NCBI GenBank assembly: GCA_031284925.1
Contig: JAITXE010000079.1
Coordinates: 1 to 37,626 of the forward strand
Direction of reading: 5' to 3'
DNA: 37,626 bases
DNA from: Methanobrevibacter sp.
GTDB taxonomy: Archaea > Methanobacteriota > Methanobacteria > Methanobacteriales > Methanobacteriaceae
A model generated the notes under the pieces. The model saw only the letters and a program-made list of their open reading frames with translations. It was not told where the DNA came from and searched no databases. Both the position numbers and the translations under genes were made by a program. Shown piece by piece: positions 17,880 through 26,270 of this stretch (position 1 is the first letter of the stretch; every line of letters starts with the position of its first letter).

Positions 17880-18476
17880 ATGGATATTTTAGCAGGGATT
17901 TTTGGTTATTTCAATCAAATTTTTGACCCCATTATTGCATTGGATCCAAATCCAAAAAATCCATTGTTAACCATATTTTTAGTTGCTCTTATAATTTCCT
18001 TTATCACTCAAATTGCTCAGAAATATTTAATGGATCATGAGAGATTGGATACATTAAAGAAGGAAATAGCCGAATTTCAGAAGAAAATGAATGATGTTCG
18101 TAAATCTGGTGATACTAATGCAACGAATAAGTTACAATCACAACAATCAGATTTCATGAAAGCTCAAAGTGAAATGATGATGATGTCTTTTAAACCAATG
18201 CTTGTTACATTTGTCCCAATATTGTTAATTTTTTGGTGGATGAGAAGTTCTCCACTTGCCAATGTTTACATTTCATTACCATTACTTCCATTTTGGAATA
18301 TTTTAGCACCTATTTGGCAACCTCTTTTGCACTGGGCTCCAAATCCAGATGTAGTATTCACTGCTGTTGGTTATCATTTACCTAATGCTGTAGGATTCTT
18401 TTGCTGGTACTTCTTATGTTCACTTGCATTATCTCAAGTTGTTAGAAAATTGGTAGGATTAAAATCAGCATTTTAG
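17880..18476 (+). CDS. DUF106 / EMC3-like membrane insertase
   Basis: An archaeal DUF106 membrane protein, related to the Oxa1/YidC/EMC3/TMCO1 insertase superfamily, and likely to help insert membrane proteins. Three hydrophobic segments are visible: LLTIFLVALIISFITQIAQKYL, then MLVTFVPILLIFWWM, and VGFFCWYFLCSLALSQVV. A charged coiled-coil-like hairpin (DTLKKEIAEFQKKMNDVRKSGD) lies between the first two, as in the family. The track start at 17877 directly abuts GGTGAT; the second AUG at 17880 has better spacing and is chosen (198 residues). Its position near secY agrees with a role in membrane protein biogenesis. Confidence 0.9.
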   Translation: MDILAGIFGYFNQIFDPIIALDPNPKNPLLTIFLVALIISFITQIAQKYLMDHERLDTLKKEIAEFQKKMNDVRKSGDTNATNKLQSQQSDFMKAQSEMMMMSFKPMLVTFVPILLIFWWMRSSPLANVYISLPLLPFWNILAPIWQPLLHWAPNPDVVFTAVGYHLPNAVGFFCWYFLCSLALSQVVRKLVGLKSAF

Positions 18477-18637
18477 AATAATTTTAAATTATTTCAATTC
18501 ATAATTAATATATTAAACTAAATAAATTATTTTTATAATATCCATTGCAATTATTATTAATTTTAAGAATAAATTATATATATCATAAATTTAATATCTT
18601 TAAAGATACTCTATTATTTGTTAAAGGAAGTGAAATA

Positions 18638-19012
18638 ATGCCTGAATTAAGGTATAGATCTAGATCATATAAAAGAACTTTTAAAAAGACTCCTGGTGGA
18701 GTTAATGTTTTAAGATATAAAAAAAAAAAGTCCAGTAAGCATGTATGTGCTGAATGTGGAAAACTATTACATGGTGTTCCAAGAGGAAGATCTTATCAGA
18801 TAAATAAATTGACAAAATCTAAAAAAAGACCAAATAGGCCTTTTGGAGGAAATTTATGCTCACAATGTGCTAGAAAGTTTTTCAAAGATGAGGTCAGGAC
18901 AAAAAGTGAACTAAGTACAAAGGACGAAGTAACTTTAACTGATGAGATAAGTACAAAAGAAGAGGAAAATATAAATGATGAGGTAGCTACAAAGAATGAG
19001 GAAAGTGAATAA
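18638..19012 (+). CDS. rpl34e: 50S ribosomal protein eL34 (L34e) with repetitive acidic tail
   Basis: eL34, an archaeal/eukaryotic large-subunit protein. Its core is [21 protein letters not shown] with zinc ligands Cys37/Cys40 and Cys74/Cys77. The track starts at 18545, but the conserved N-terminus and the site AAAGGAAGTGA point to the AUG at 18638, giving 124 residues. The core ends near residue 84. The last 41 residues are an acidic T/K/E-rich extension carrying three copies of DE[VI]xTKxE (84, 102, 114), not part of the usual roughly 90-residue protein. The stop overlaps the cmk AUG. Confidence 0.95.
   Translation: MPELRYRSRSYKRTFKKTPGGVNVLRYKKKKSSKHVCAECGKLLHGVPRGRSYQINKLTKSKKRPNRPFGGNLCSQCARKFFKDEVRTKSELSTKDEVTLTDEISTKEEENINDEVATKNEESE
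18887..19000 (+). repeat. DE[VI]xTKxE repeat tail of eL34
   Basis: Three eight-codon copies read [16 protein letters not shown] and DEVATKNE, spaced 18 and 12 codons apart, with a related STKDEV between the first and second. The DNA copies share GATGAG(G/A)T(C/A/T)-like starts and ACAAA cores. This fits growth of the tail by short duplications. Confidence 0.8.
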
Positions 19013-19530
19013 TGATTATTACTATCGGCGGATTAGCAGGTACTGGAACTACTACATCTTCTGAGATATTATCCAAAAAACTTAAAATACCTTATATTTC
19101 TGCAGGAGATATTTTTAGACAAATGGCTAAAGAATATGATATGTCAATTTTAAAGTTTAGTGAATTTGCTGAAAATAATATTGATATAGATCTTGAAATA
19201 GATAAAAGACAAAAAGAAATAGCCAAAAATTCTAAAAATTTAATTGTAGAAGGTAGACTTTCAGCATATTTTGTTGAATCTGATCTTAAAATTTGGATGA
19301 TAGCCCCACTAACTGTTAGAGCTAAAAGAATTTGTGAACGAGAGTCTAAATCTTTTGATTTAGCAACGAGCGAAATTAAAATCCGTGAAGATAGTGAAGC
19401 TAAAAGATATTTAGAAATACATAATATTAATATTAATAATTTAGATATTTATGATTTAATAATAAATACTAACAGCTTTAACCCTGGTAGTATAGTTGAA
19501 ATTATAAATTCAACATTAAAGGTGATATAA
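19012..19530 (+). CDS. cmk: Archaeal cytidylate kinase
   Basis: Phosphorylates CMP and dCMP with ATP for pyrimidine nucleotide supply. The P-loop GGLAGTGTTTSSEIL lies at about residues 6-20. It is followed by PYISAGDIFRQMAKEYDM, the NMP-binding region, and IVEGRLSAYFVESDLKIWMIAPLTVRAKRI, the archaeal form. Arginine-rich lid sequence is ICERESKSFD. It is 172 residues. Its AUG overlaps the stop of eL34, and its stop overlaps the AUG of eL14, so the three are translationally linked. Confidence 0.94.
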   Translation: MIITIGGLAGTGTTTSSEILSKKLKIPYISAGDIFRQMAKEYDMSILKFSEFAENNIDIDLEIDKRQKEIAKNSKNLIVEGRLSAYFVESDLKIWMIAPLTVRAKRICERESKSFDLATSEIKIREDSEAKRYLEIHNININNLDIYDLIINTNSFNPGSIVEIINSTLKVI

Positions 19531-19751
19531 TGGCATCAATTGAAGTAGGAAGAGTTTGTGTTAAGACTGCTGGAAGAGAAGCAGGAGAAAAATGTGTAAT
19601 TTTAGAAATTGTGGATGAAAATTTTGTAGAAATTGTTGGAAATTCTGTTAAAAACAGAAGATGTAATATAAATCACTTAGAACCTATTGAAAAATCAATA
19701 GAAGTTTCAAATGACTTAGAATTGGTTAAAAAATCCTTGGAAAATTTATAG
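19530..19751 (+). CDS. rpl14e: 50S ribosomal protein eL14 (L14e)
   Basis: eL14, a small archaeal/eukaryotic large-subunit protein with an SH3-like fold. The signature is EVGRVCVKTAGREAGEKCVILEIVDENFVEIVG, then KNRRCNINHLEPIEKSIEV. Length 73 residues is near normal. AAGGTGAT is the ribosome site. It ends the operon piece; Cbf5 follows after a 137-base A/T-rich gap, the usual euryarchaeal neighbour. Confidence 0.95.
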   Translation: MASIEVGRVCVKTAGREAGEKCVILEIVDENFVEIVGNSVKNRRCNINHLEPIEKSIEVSNDLELVKKSLENL

Positions 19752-19888
19752 GATATAATTTTCATGAGTATATATTTATAATAATCTTTTATAATTATTA
19801 AAACTCTTTTTTAACTTAAAATTTTCATTAATTAATATTTTAATTAATTCATTAATTTAAGAATATTTAATTTTTAAGATATGGTTTT

Positions 19889-20857
19889 ATGAATGAACTC
19901 TTTATTAAATCTAAAAGTAAAACAAACCCAGAATATGGGTATATCCCTGAAAATAGACCTATTCTTGATTATTTAGATAAAGGAGTAATTAATTTAGATA
20001 AACCATCTGGTCCAACATCTCATGAAATTGACTCATGGGTTAAAATAATTTTGGGTGTTGGAAAAACGGGGCATGGTGGCACTTTAGATCCTAAAGTTAC
20101 AGGAATATTACCAATAGGATTAAATTCAGCTACTCGAGTAATGCAACTTTTATCTTATGCTTCAAAGGGATATGTTGCAATAATGACCTTACATGATGAT
20201 GTTGATGAAGAAAAGATTTACAATATATTTAATGAGTTTCAAGGAAAAATTTATCAGACTCCACCACTTAAATCGGCTGTTAAAAGAGAGTTAAGAGTTA
20301 GAACGGTTTATACTTCTAAAATTTTAGAAATATCTAAAAGAAATGTTCTTTTTAAAATAGATTGTGAAGCTGGAACTTATGTAAGGACATATATTCATGA
20401 TATTGGTGAAGCATTAGGTGTTGGAGCGCATATGGCTGAACTTAGAAGGACTCGTGCTGGTTCATTTGATGAATATAAAAACATGATTACCTTGCAAGAG
20501 TTAACAGATGCATTTTATTATTGGCATGAAGAAGGAAATGAATTATATCTTAGAAACTGCATAATGCCTATGGAAAGAGCTACAGAAGATTTACCAAAAG
20601 TTATTATCAAAGATTCTGCAGTTGAAGCAATATGCAATGGTGCTAATCTTGCATTAGGCGGTATCAATGAAATTTCTGCTGAAATAAAGAAAAATCAAAG
20701 AGTAATAATTGAAACCATAAAAGGAGAATTGGTTGCATCTGCAAAGTCACTTTTTGATTTTGAAGAAATCTTAATATCCAATCCCAAAATAGTTTTTGAT
20801 ACAGAAAAAGTCTTCATGAAAATAGGAATTTATCCTAAAATGTGGGGAAAATCATAA
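19889..20857 (+). CDS. cbf5: RNA pseudouridine synthase Cbf5 (dyskerin homologue)
   Basis: Catalytic subunit of H/ACA RNA-guided pseudouridylation, also able to act on tRNA U55 in archaea. The TruB-like domain starts GVINLDKPSGPTSHEID. The catalytic aspartate is Asp67 in GHGGTLDPKVTG. CEAGTYVRTYIHDIGEALGVGAHMAELRRTRAG is the second conserved block. The C-terminal PUA domain spans about 235-320 (LPKVIIKDSAVEAICNGANLA). It is 322 residues. Partners Nop10, Gar1 and L7Ae are not in this window. The ribosome site is weak (ATGGTTTT). Confidence 0.96.
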   Translation: MNELFIKSKSKTNPEYGYIPENRPILDYLDKGVINLDKPSGPTSHEIDSWVKIILGVGKTGHGGTLDPKVTGILPIGLNSATRVMQLLSYASKGYVAIMTLHDDVDEEKIYNIFNEFQGKIYQTPPLKSAVKRELRVRTVYTSKILEISKRNVLFKIDCEAGTYVRTYIHDIGEALGVGAHMAELRRTRAGSFDEYKNMITLQELTDAFYYWHEEGNELYLRNCIMPMERATEDLPKVIIKDSAVEAICNGANLALGGINEISAEIKKNQRVIIETIKGELVASAKSLFDFEEILISNPKIVFDTEKVFMKIGIYPKMWGKS

Positions 20858-21182
20858 TATCATAATTTTTTATATAATTAATTAATCTGAATCATAATTT
20901 TCACAAATTTTGTAACTAAATATTATAAATAGATTATTAATAAACATGAAAAAATTAAAATATGGGCATTCTATAATTTAATATTATTAATTTTTTTACA
21001 AAAGGTTTAAATAGTTTAAAATCAAATACGTTTTTATTAATTAATTTTTTTTTAATTTCATTCGCTTAAGGATATTTAAATCTAATATTTTTAATTAATA
21101 TTTTAATAAAATAAATTAAGTCACATGTTAATTCAATAAAGAATTAATTTAATTGAAATAAAGAATTAATTAAAAATATATT
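20858..21182. other. 325-base gap with promoter-like elements before tRNA-Ser
   Basis: No gene is seen. A T6 run at about 20867 may end the cbf5 transcript. Two archaeal BRE/TATA-like elements are visible: AAAGGTTTAAATAG at 21001-21014, and AAGGATATTTAAATC at about 21068-21082. A T8 run lies between them. A 15-base sequence, AATAAAGAATTAATT, occurs twice, at 21135-21149 and 21157-21171, with a period of 22 bases, just before the tRNA. Confidence 0.5.
21001..21014 (+). promoter_or_regulatory. BRE/TATA-like element upstream of tRNA-Ser
   Basis: AAAGGTTTAAATAG closely resembles strong archaeal BRE-plus-TATA elements. It lies about 170 bases before the tRNA, farther than normal for a tRNA promoter. 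It may drive a longer precursor or a small RNA, while the element at about 21071 may be the nearer promoter. Confidence 0.35.
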
Positions 21183-21267
21183 GCCTGGATAGTCTAGCAT
21201 GGTAAGGCGCAAGACTGGAAATCTTGTGGGGATTTTCCCCTCCTGGGTTCAAATCCCAGTCCTGGCG
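21183..21267 (+). tRNA. tRNA-Ser (anticodon GGA)
   Basis: An 85-base tRNA. Acceptor 5' GCCTGGA pairs with 3' TCCTGGC, discriminator G, CCA not encoded. The anticodon arm is CAAGA-CTGGAAA-TCTTG, giving anticodon GGA, which reads UCC and UCU serine codons. A long class II variable arm (GGGGA-TTT-TCCCC) confirms serine. The T arm is CTGGG-TTCAAAT-CCCAG. Position 4-69 of the acceptor stem is a U-U mismatch. No intron. A TTTATTTTTA run follows and may terminate transcription. It lies between cbf5 and the uS13 cluster. Confidence 0.95.
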
Positions 21268-21531
21268 TTTATTTTTACTATAAAATTTATATAACTATAT
21301 CTAAATCTTTAATTACTTAATTGTTTAACATAATTAGTTAAATATACTAATAAATATTTTATATTAATGTCCATATTAAATGGATTTTATCATACTGCTT
21401 GTTTTTTTAATAATAAGCAATATTTAGCATATTAAAATAAAAATATAAAGCTGTGTTTTTTAAACTGCATGTTTATTAAGCATTCGAATCTACTTGTCTT
21501 TGTAGGTTTGCTCTATAAGTGAGGTTATTTA

Positions 21532-21981
21532 ATGGAAGACGAATTTAAGCATTTAGTACGTATTTCAAGAAAGGATGTTAAGGGAAATAAAACCATTAAA
21601 CATGGTTTAACTGACATCAAAGGTGTTGGATTATCTCTATCAAGAACCATAGGATTAGTTTTGGGCTTTGATTTAGATTCTAAAATTGGATATATATCTG
21701 ATGATGATATTGTAAAAATTGAAAAGTTATTAGATAATCCTTTAGACTATAATATTCCTTTATGGATGTTAAATAGGCGTGAAGATTATTCTACTGGAGA
21801 ACCTGTTCATTTATTTGAATCTGATCTTACTATGAGTTTAAGAGATGATTTAAATAGAATGAGAAAGACCAGAAGTTATAAAGGAAGAAGACACGAAGTT
21901 GGATTACCTGTTAGAGGTCAAAGAACTAAATCTACTTTTAGAAAAGGTTCGTCTGTAGGTGTAAGGCGTAGAAGAGGATAA
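21532..21981 (+). CDS. rps13: 30S ribosomal protein uS13 (S13)
   Basis: uS13 of the small-subunit head, contacting uL5 and P-site tRNA. It shows [38 protein letters not shown], a helix-hairpin-helix-like start, and the basic end [46 protein letters not shown]. Its 149 residues match the archaeal/eukaryotic form. It opens the alpha-type cluster. The ribosome site is GTGAGGT. Confidence 0.97.
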   Translation: MEDEFKHLVRISRKDVKGNKTIKHGLTDIKGVGLSLSRTIGLVLGFDLDSKIGYISDDDIVKIEKLLDNPLDYNIPLWMLNRREDYSTGEPVHLFESDLTMSLRDDLNRMRKTRSYKGRRHEVGLPVRGQRTKSTFRKGSSVGVRRRRG

Positions 21982-22111
21982 ACATTTAAACTTAATAACT
22001 TTTAATAATTGTATTAGTTATTTTATAACGGTTACGATTAATAGTTATTTATTTTTAAAATTATTATATTCTAAAATAATTTTACTATTTAATATACAAA
22101 GGAGAATTTTT

Positions 22112-22633
22112 ATGGGACATCCAAAAAAAGCAAGGAAGAAGTATGATACTCCACCTCATCCTTGGAATGCTGAAAGAATTAAGGAAGAAAATAAATTAAT
22201 GACTAAATATGGCTTAAAAAACAAGAAAGAAATTTGGAAAGCCGATACACTTGTTAGAAGATTTGGTAGAGATTCAAGATACCTACTTGGAGCTTCATCT
22301 GAGCATGCAGATAATGAAAGAACCAAGTTATTAGGTCATTTGGTTCGTATTGGTGTGCTTGAAGAGAGTGCTAACTTAGAAGATATTCTTAACTTAACAG
22401 TTGAGGATATATTAAGAAGAAGATTACAAACTGTTGTTCATGAAAAAGGTTTGGCAAGAACATCTAAAGAAGCAAGAATGTTTATTGTTCATGGTCATAT
22501 AGCTATTAATGGGAGAAAAGTTAACTCTCCAAGTTATGTAATCAGAAAAGGTGAAGAAGAACTTGTTGGTTATTACTCATCTTCTCCTGTAGCTAAGCAG
22601 ATTAAAAAACAAGATAGTGAAAAAACTGAGTAG
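22112..22633 (+). CDS. rps4: 30S ribosomal protein uS4 (S4)
   Basis: uS4, a primary 16S rRNA-binding protein of the small-subunit body. It shows [43 protein letters not shown], the archaeal N-terminus. The S4 RNA-binding domain is at about 105-150 ([43 protein letters not shown]). It is 173 residues. The AUG follows AAAGGAGAA. A 130-base A/T-rich gap separates it from uS13; no gene or clear structure is seen there. Confidence 0.97.
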   Translation: MGHPKKARKKYDTPPHPWNAERIKEENKLMTKYGLKNKKEIWKADTLVRRFGRDSRYLLGASSEHADNERTKLLGHLVRIGVLEESANLEDILNLTVEDILRRRLQTVVHEKGLARTSKEARMFIVHGHIAINGRKVNSPSYVIRKGEEELVGYYSSSPVAKQIKKQDSEKTE

Positions 22634-22644
22634 AAGGTGTTTTA

Positions 22645-23037
22645 ATGGCAAAAAATGAGAAATGGGGAATAGCTAATGTCTATTCATCATTTAATAATAC
22701 AATTATTACTATCACTGATATCACTGGTGCGGAAACAGTTTGTCAATGGTCTGGTGGAAGGGTTGTTCGTGCTGATAGGCAAGAAGCATCTCCTTTTGCA
22801 GCTATGGAAGCAGCAACTCGAGCAGCAGATGATGCTAGAGAAAAAGGGTTCATTGGTTTACATATAAGAGTAAGAGCTCCTGGAGGAAATGGACCAAGAA
22901 GTCCTGGACCTGGTGCTCAAGCTACAATTCGTGCTTTAGCTCGTGCTGGAATTAGAATTGGAAAAATCGAAGACAGGACTCCTGTTCCTCATGATGGTAC
23001 TGGAAGACCTGGTGGTAAAAGAGGAAGAAGACAATAA
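22645..23037 (+). CDS. rps11: 30S ribosomal protein uS11 (S11)
   Basis: uS11 of the small-subunit platform, near the E site and mRNA exit. It reads [35 protein letters not shown], then the strongly conserved [50 protein letters not shown]. It is 130 residues. AAGGTGTT is the ribosome site, and it follows uS4 after 11 bases. The overlapping track ORF at 22676-22867 is a shadow. Confidence 0.98.
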   Translation: MAKNEKWGIANVYSSFNNTIITITDITGAETVCQWSGGRVVRADRQEASPFAAMEAATRAADDAREKGFIGLHIRVRAPGGNGPRSPGPGAQATIRALARAGIRIGKIEDRTPVPHDGTGRPGGKRGRRQ

Positions 23038-23138
23038 TAATTAGAAAAAACAAATCTAAGCTTAAAAACGAGTATAATACTTCTTGCTTTGAGCATATTT
23101 TTTATTTTAAAACAAATTGATAATGGGAATGGTAGATA

Positions 23139-23999
23139 ATGGAAATTGAAGTGAAAGAAAATAGTGAAAATGAGATGGTTTTCGTTCTTAACAATGTAGA
23201 TTTAGCTTTTGCCAATGCCATACGCAGAATTGGAATGATGGAAGTTCCTAAAATAGCTATTGAATATATAAATGTTATTAAAAATGATTCAAGAATGTTC
23301 AATGAAGTCTTAGCTCATAGATTAGGTTTAGTTCCAATTACATCTGATAGTGAAGCTATTGAATCTTTAATTCCACATGAAGAATGTGATTGTGAGGATT
23401 ATTGCTCTAAATGTAGTGTTTCTTTCACCTTAAATAAAACTTGGGATGATTTACCTAAAGATGAAAGTAAAGATAAAGATATTCAACGAATTGTTTATTC
23501 TAAGGATTTACACTCAACAGATTCAAAAATAAAACCTGTTTTTGATACAATCCCTCTTGTAAAACTTAAAGAAGATCAAGAAATTGAACTTGAGGCAATA
23601 GCTATGATTGGTAAAGGTAAATACCATGCAAAATGGATGCCTACTACTGTTTGCTCATATAAACAATATCCAATAATAACTTTTGATGGTGAAAAGGAAT
23701 TGTCCAATGATGTTATTGATGCATGCCCAAATAATGTACTTAAGTTAACTAAAAATAAAAAACCATCAGCACAACATCTTAAAAAAAATATTGAAAATTG
23801 TACATTATGTAAATCTTGTGTAAGAGCAAGCGAAAATGATGCTATTGATGTAAGCTATGAAGATAATAAGATTATATTTAAGATTGAAACTGATGGGTCA
23901 ATGAATCCTAAAGAAGTTTTATTAAGGGCTTGTGATGTTTTATATGATAAAGCAGATAAAATCAGTGAACAGACAGAAGAAGAGATAAAATCATCATAA
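23139..23999 (+). CDS. rpoD: DNA-directed RNA polymerase subunit D with one Fe-S motif set
   Basis: RpoD, the archaeal equivalent of eukaryotic Rpb3 and one half of the bacterial alpha dimer, pairing with subunit L in polymerase assembly. The alpha-like motif NVDLAFANAIRRIGMMEVPKIAIEYINVIKND is at about 19-50. A cysteine knot CDCEDYCSKC (83, 85, 89, 92) follows. A ferredoxin-like insert holds Cys196 (CP) and Cys221/224/227 (CTLCKSC). These four can bind one [4Fe-4S] cluster; ligands for a second are absent. It is 286 residues. It lies between uS11 and eL18, as usual. Confidence 0.96.
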   Translation: MEIEVKENSENEMVFVLNNVDLAFANAIRRIGMMEVPKIAIEYINVIKNDSRMFNEVLAHRLGLVPITSDSEAIESLIPHEECDCEDYCSKCSVSFTLNKTWDDLPKDESKDKDIQRIVYSKDLHSTDSKIKPVFDTIPLVKLKEDQEIELEAIAMIGKGKYHAKWMPTTVCSYKQYPIITFDGEKELSNDVIDACPNNVLKLTKNKKPSAQHLKKNIENCTLCKSCVRASENDAIDVSYEDNKIIFKIETDGSMNPKEVLLRACDVLYDKADKISEQTEEEIKSS

Positions 24000-24041
24000 A
24001 ATATAGAAGTTATTAAATTTTTTTAAAGGGGGAATAATTTA

Positions 24042-24407
24042 ATGGGAAAACGAATTACTAAAACTAATCCTAACCTAGTTGAACTTATAAGAGCTCTTAA
24101 AGATAAATATGCAGTTGAGGGTTCAGCTATTTGGGAGGATGTAGCTAAACGACTTGAAAGAGCAACTCGTAGAAGAGCAGAGGTTAATTTATTTAGTATT
24201 AATAGGAATTCTGCTGAAGATGAAACCGTTTTAGTGCCAGGCAAAGTCTTAGCAAGCGGATTTTTAGATCATAAAGTTAAAGTTGTAGCTTTAAACTTTT
24301 CAAGTCTTGCTAAAGAGAGAATTGAAGGTATTGGTGGAGAATGTATTTCTATTAAAGATATAATGGAACTGAATCCTAAAGGTAGAAATATTAGGATATT
24401 GGAGTAG
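24042..24407 (+). CDS. rpl18e: 50S ribosomal protein eL18 (L18e)
   Basis: eL18, an archaeal/eukaryotic large-subunit protein related in fold to uL15. It shows KTNPNLVELIRALKDKYAVEGSAIWEDVAKRLERATRRRAEVNLFSINR, then ETVLVPGKVLASGFLDHKVKVVALNFS. The end is GKNIRILE-like (PKGRNIRILE). It is 121 residues. The ribosome site is AAAGGGGGAA. It lies 42 bases after rpoD. Confidence 0.96.
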   Translation: MGKRITKTNPNLVELIRALKDKYAVEGSAIWEDVAKRLERATRRRAEVNLFSINRNSAEDETVLVPGKVLASGFLDHKVKVVALNFSSLAKERIEGIGGECISIKDIMELNPKGRNIRILE

Positions 24408-24425
24408 CTTATTTAAGGTGTTATT

Positions 24426-24848
24426 ATGATTATTAATGGAGAAGGACATATTTTAGGTAGGTTGGCAAGTCTAATCAGCAAAAAACTTCTTGAAGGAGAA
24501 GAAATAGTTGTTGTAAATGCTGATCAGATTGTAATCACTGGATCTAAAGATTGGATTTATGCAAGATATAAACAAAGACGTGATAGAGCAAGTATTTCTA
24601 ACCCTCGCGATATGGGACCAAAATATCCAAGAAGACCAGAAGATATTTTTAGAAGAACTGTTAGAGGAATGTTACCTTATAAAAAACCCAAAGGAAGAAC
24701 AGCCTACAAAGGACTAAAAGCATTTGTTGGTGTTCCAAAAGAATTCACTAATGCAGAAACCCAAACATTAGCTCAAGCTGAGTATAAAAATATTAAAAAG
24801 GGTCTTAAGTTAAGTGAAGTTTCAAAACTTTTAGGTGCTAAATTTTAA
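24426..24848 (+). CDS. rpl13: 50S ribosomal protein uL13 (L13)
   Basis: uL13, an early large-subunit assembly protein. It shows [55 protein letters not shown], then [36 protein letters not shown]. Both are typical of the archaeal form. It is 140 residues. AAGGTGTT is the ribosome site. uS9 follows after 23 bases, the universal uL13-uS9 pair. Confidence 0.97.
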   Translation: MIINGEGHILGRLASLISKKLLEGEEIVVVNADQIVITGSKDWIYARYKQRRDRASISNPRDMGPKYPRRPEDIFRRTVRGMLPYKKPKGRTAYKGLKAFVGVPKEFTNAETQTLAQAEYKNIKKGLKLSEVSKLLGAKF

Positions 24849-24871
24849 ACTAATATGTTGGAGGAACCAAT

Positions 24872-25273
24872 ATGGTAAAAGTTATTCATACAAGCGGAAA
24901 AAGAAAAACAGCTATTGCAAGAGGAACTATTAAAGAAGGTAAAGGTAGAATTAGAGTTAATAAATCCCCAATTGAACTTTATTCTCCAGAGTTAGCAAGA
25001 TTAAAATTACAAGAACCTTTAATAATAGCTGGAGATATTGTAAATGATGTAGATATTAATATTAAAGTTTTTGGTGGTGGAGTAATGGGTCAAGCAGAAG
25101 CTGCCCGTATGGTCATTGCAAAAGGATTAGTTCAATGGTCTCAAGACATGGATCTTAAAGAGAAATACATACAATATGATAGAACTATGTTAGTAGGAGA
25201 TCCAAGACGTTCAGAACCTAAAAAATACGGTGGTCCTGGAGCTCGTGCAAGAAAACAGAAAAGTTACAGATAA
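24872..25273 (+). CDS. rps9: 30S ribosomal protein uS9 (S9)
   Basis: uS9 of the small-subunit head, whose basic C-terminal tail reaches P-site tRNA. It shows [34 protein letters not shown], then [25 protein letters not shown]. The tail is [30 protein letters not shown], with the invariant final YR-like end. It is 133 residues. The ribosome site is TTGGAGGAA. RpoN follows after 35 bases. Confidence 0.97.
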   Translation: MVKVIHTSGKRKTAIARGTIKEGKGRIRVNKSPIELYSPELARLKLQEPLIIAGDIVNDVDINIKVFGGGVMGQAEAARMVIAKGLVQWSQDMDLKEKYIQYDRTMLVGDPRRSEPKKYGGPGARARKQKSYR

Positions 25274-25308
25274 TTGTATTGATTTTAATAAATTAATGAG
25301 GATGTAAA

Positions 25309-25479
25309 ATGATTCCAATAAGATGTATGAGTTGCGGAAAACCAATTTCAGCATATTTTAAAGAATATCAACAAAGAATAGCTGATGGTGAAGCTTCAAA
25401 AGCTATTTTTGAGGATATGAAGATTAAAAGATATTGCTGTAGGCGAATGTTTATATCTCATGTTGAAACATGGGAGTAA
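25309..25479 (+). CDS. rpoN: DNA-directed RNA polymerase subunit N
   Basis: Too short for the ORF track. It encodes RpoN (Rpb10 homologue), a 56-residue zinc protein that supports the D-L assembly platform of archaeal RNA polymerase. The sequence begins MIPIRCMSCGKPISAYF, with Cys6 and Cys9, and later has KRYCCRRMFISHVE with Cys43 and Cys44. These four cysteines form the known zinc site. ATGAGGATG precedes the AUG. The order uS9-RpoN-RpoK is standard for archaea. Confidence 0.97.
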   Translation: MIPIRCMSCGKPISAYFKEYQQRIADGEASKAIFEDMKIKRYCCRRMFISHVETWE

Positions 25480-25588
25480 ATTACAATACCTAAATCATCA
25501 TATATTTTAAATTCATATCTTAAAAATCATATAAACTTGAAATAAGACTACCAATTAATTAGCAAGGTTATATATTAGGAGAACTAAA

Positions 25589-25783
25589 ATGAGCATTGAT
25601 ACAAGGTTTGAAAAAGCAAGAATCATTGGAGCAAGAGCTCTTCAAATTTCTATGGGTGCAAAACCTAAGGTTAAAGTTGAAGAATCTATTGACCCAATAG
25701 ATATTGCACTGGAAGAGCTTAAAGAATCTGAAGATAAGAAAAAGAAAGTCACATTTCCATTAGATATAAAGAGAATTGAATAA
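25589..25783 (+). CDS. rpoK: DNA-directed RNA polymerase subunit K
   Basis: RpoK, the archaeal counterpart of eukaryotic Rpb6 and bacterial omega, which clamps the largest subunit. It has [24 protein letters not shown], the conserved omega/Rpb6 motif. A segment [10 protein letters not shown] and the C-terminal [11 protein letters not shown] complete it. It is 64 residues, normal for archaea. TAGGAGAA is the ribosome site. The 109-base gap after RpoN contains a TATA-like GGTTATATATTA that lies too close to the AUG to be its promoter. Confidence 0.95.
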   Translation: MSIDTRFEKARIIGARALQISMGAKPKVKVEESIDPIDIALEELKESEDKKKKVTFPLDIKRIE

Positions 25784-26270
25784 TTTCTTACTTAAGATTT
25801 AGAGTTAGATAATATTAATTTAATAATTTTGTTAAATTAATGTATAATTAATTATAAATTTTAATTTTTAAATCTTATAAAAAGTAAAAATAATTTATAA
25901 AATATAATAACTTAAAGATGAACATAATCTAATTTCAATTAATCTATAGAAAATACTATTAATAATCAAACCACTCATTTTATATTTATAAAAAATAGGA
26001 TTCTATAGTTTTGCCATAGAAAAAATACACACACATGCAAATTATTATATTACTTCTTACATTAAAATAATCAAACGTTTAGTTAGTTTAATTATTAATT
26101 TATTTAATAATTTTATTAATTTAAAAATAGAAGTTTTAAAATATTAAATTATCATTTGTAGTTATAATAATTATGTGCCAGTGGTTTTGTTAGATTATTT
26201 GTTATTAATTATTGAAATTTTTATATATTTATTTATCATTAAATAATTAGATATGAAGTATGGTGTTTTT
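25784..26270. other. 487-base gap between RpoK and enolase
   Basis: A/T-rich and without a gene; the minus-strand ORF at 26195-26521 is a shadow of enolase. A short inverted repeat, TCTAT(AGTTTTGCC)ATAGA, lies at about 26002-26020 beside an ACACACAC tract. TATA-like elements occur near 26220 (TTTTTATATATTTATT). I see no structured RNA. Enolase is likely to have its own promoter here. Confidence 0.5.

Noticed and set aside
22676-22867. Plus-strand 63-residue ORF inside uS11
   Set aside because: Out-of-frame shadow of a highly conserved ribosomal protein gene.
25564-25576. TATA-like AAGGTTATATATT before rpoK
   Set aside because: Its predicted start site would fall at or past the AUG, removing the good ribosome site TAGGAGAA.
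26002-26020. Small hairpin TCTAT...ATAGA in the gap before enolase as a terminator
   Set aside because: Only five pairs, and followed by an A-run rather than a T-run on the + strand.
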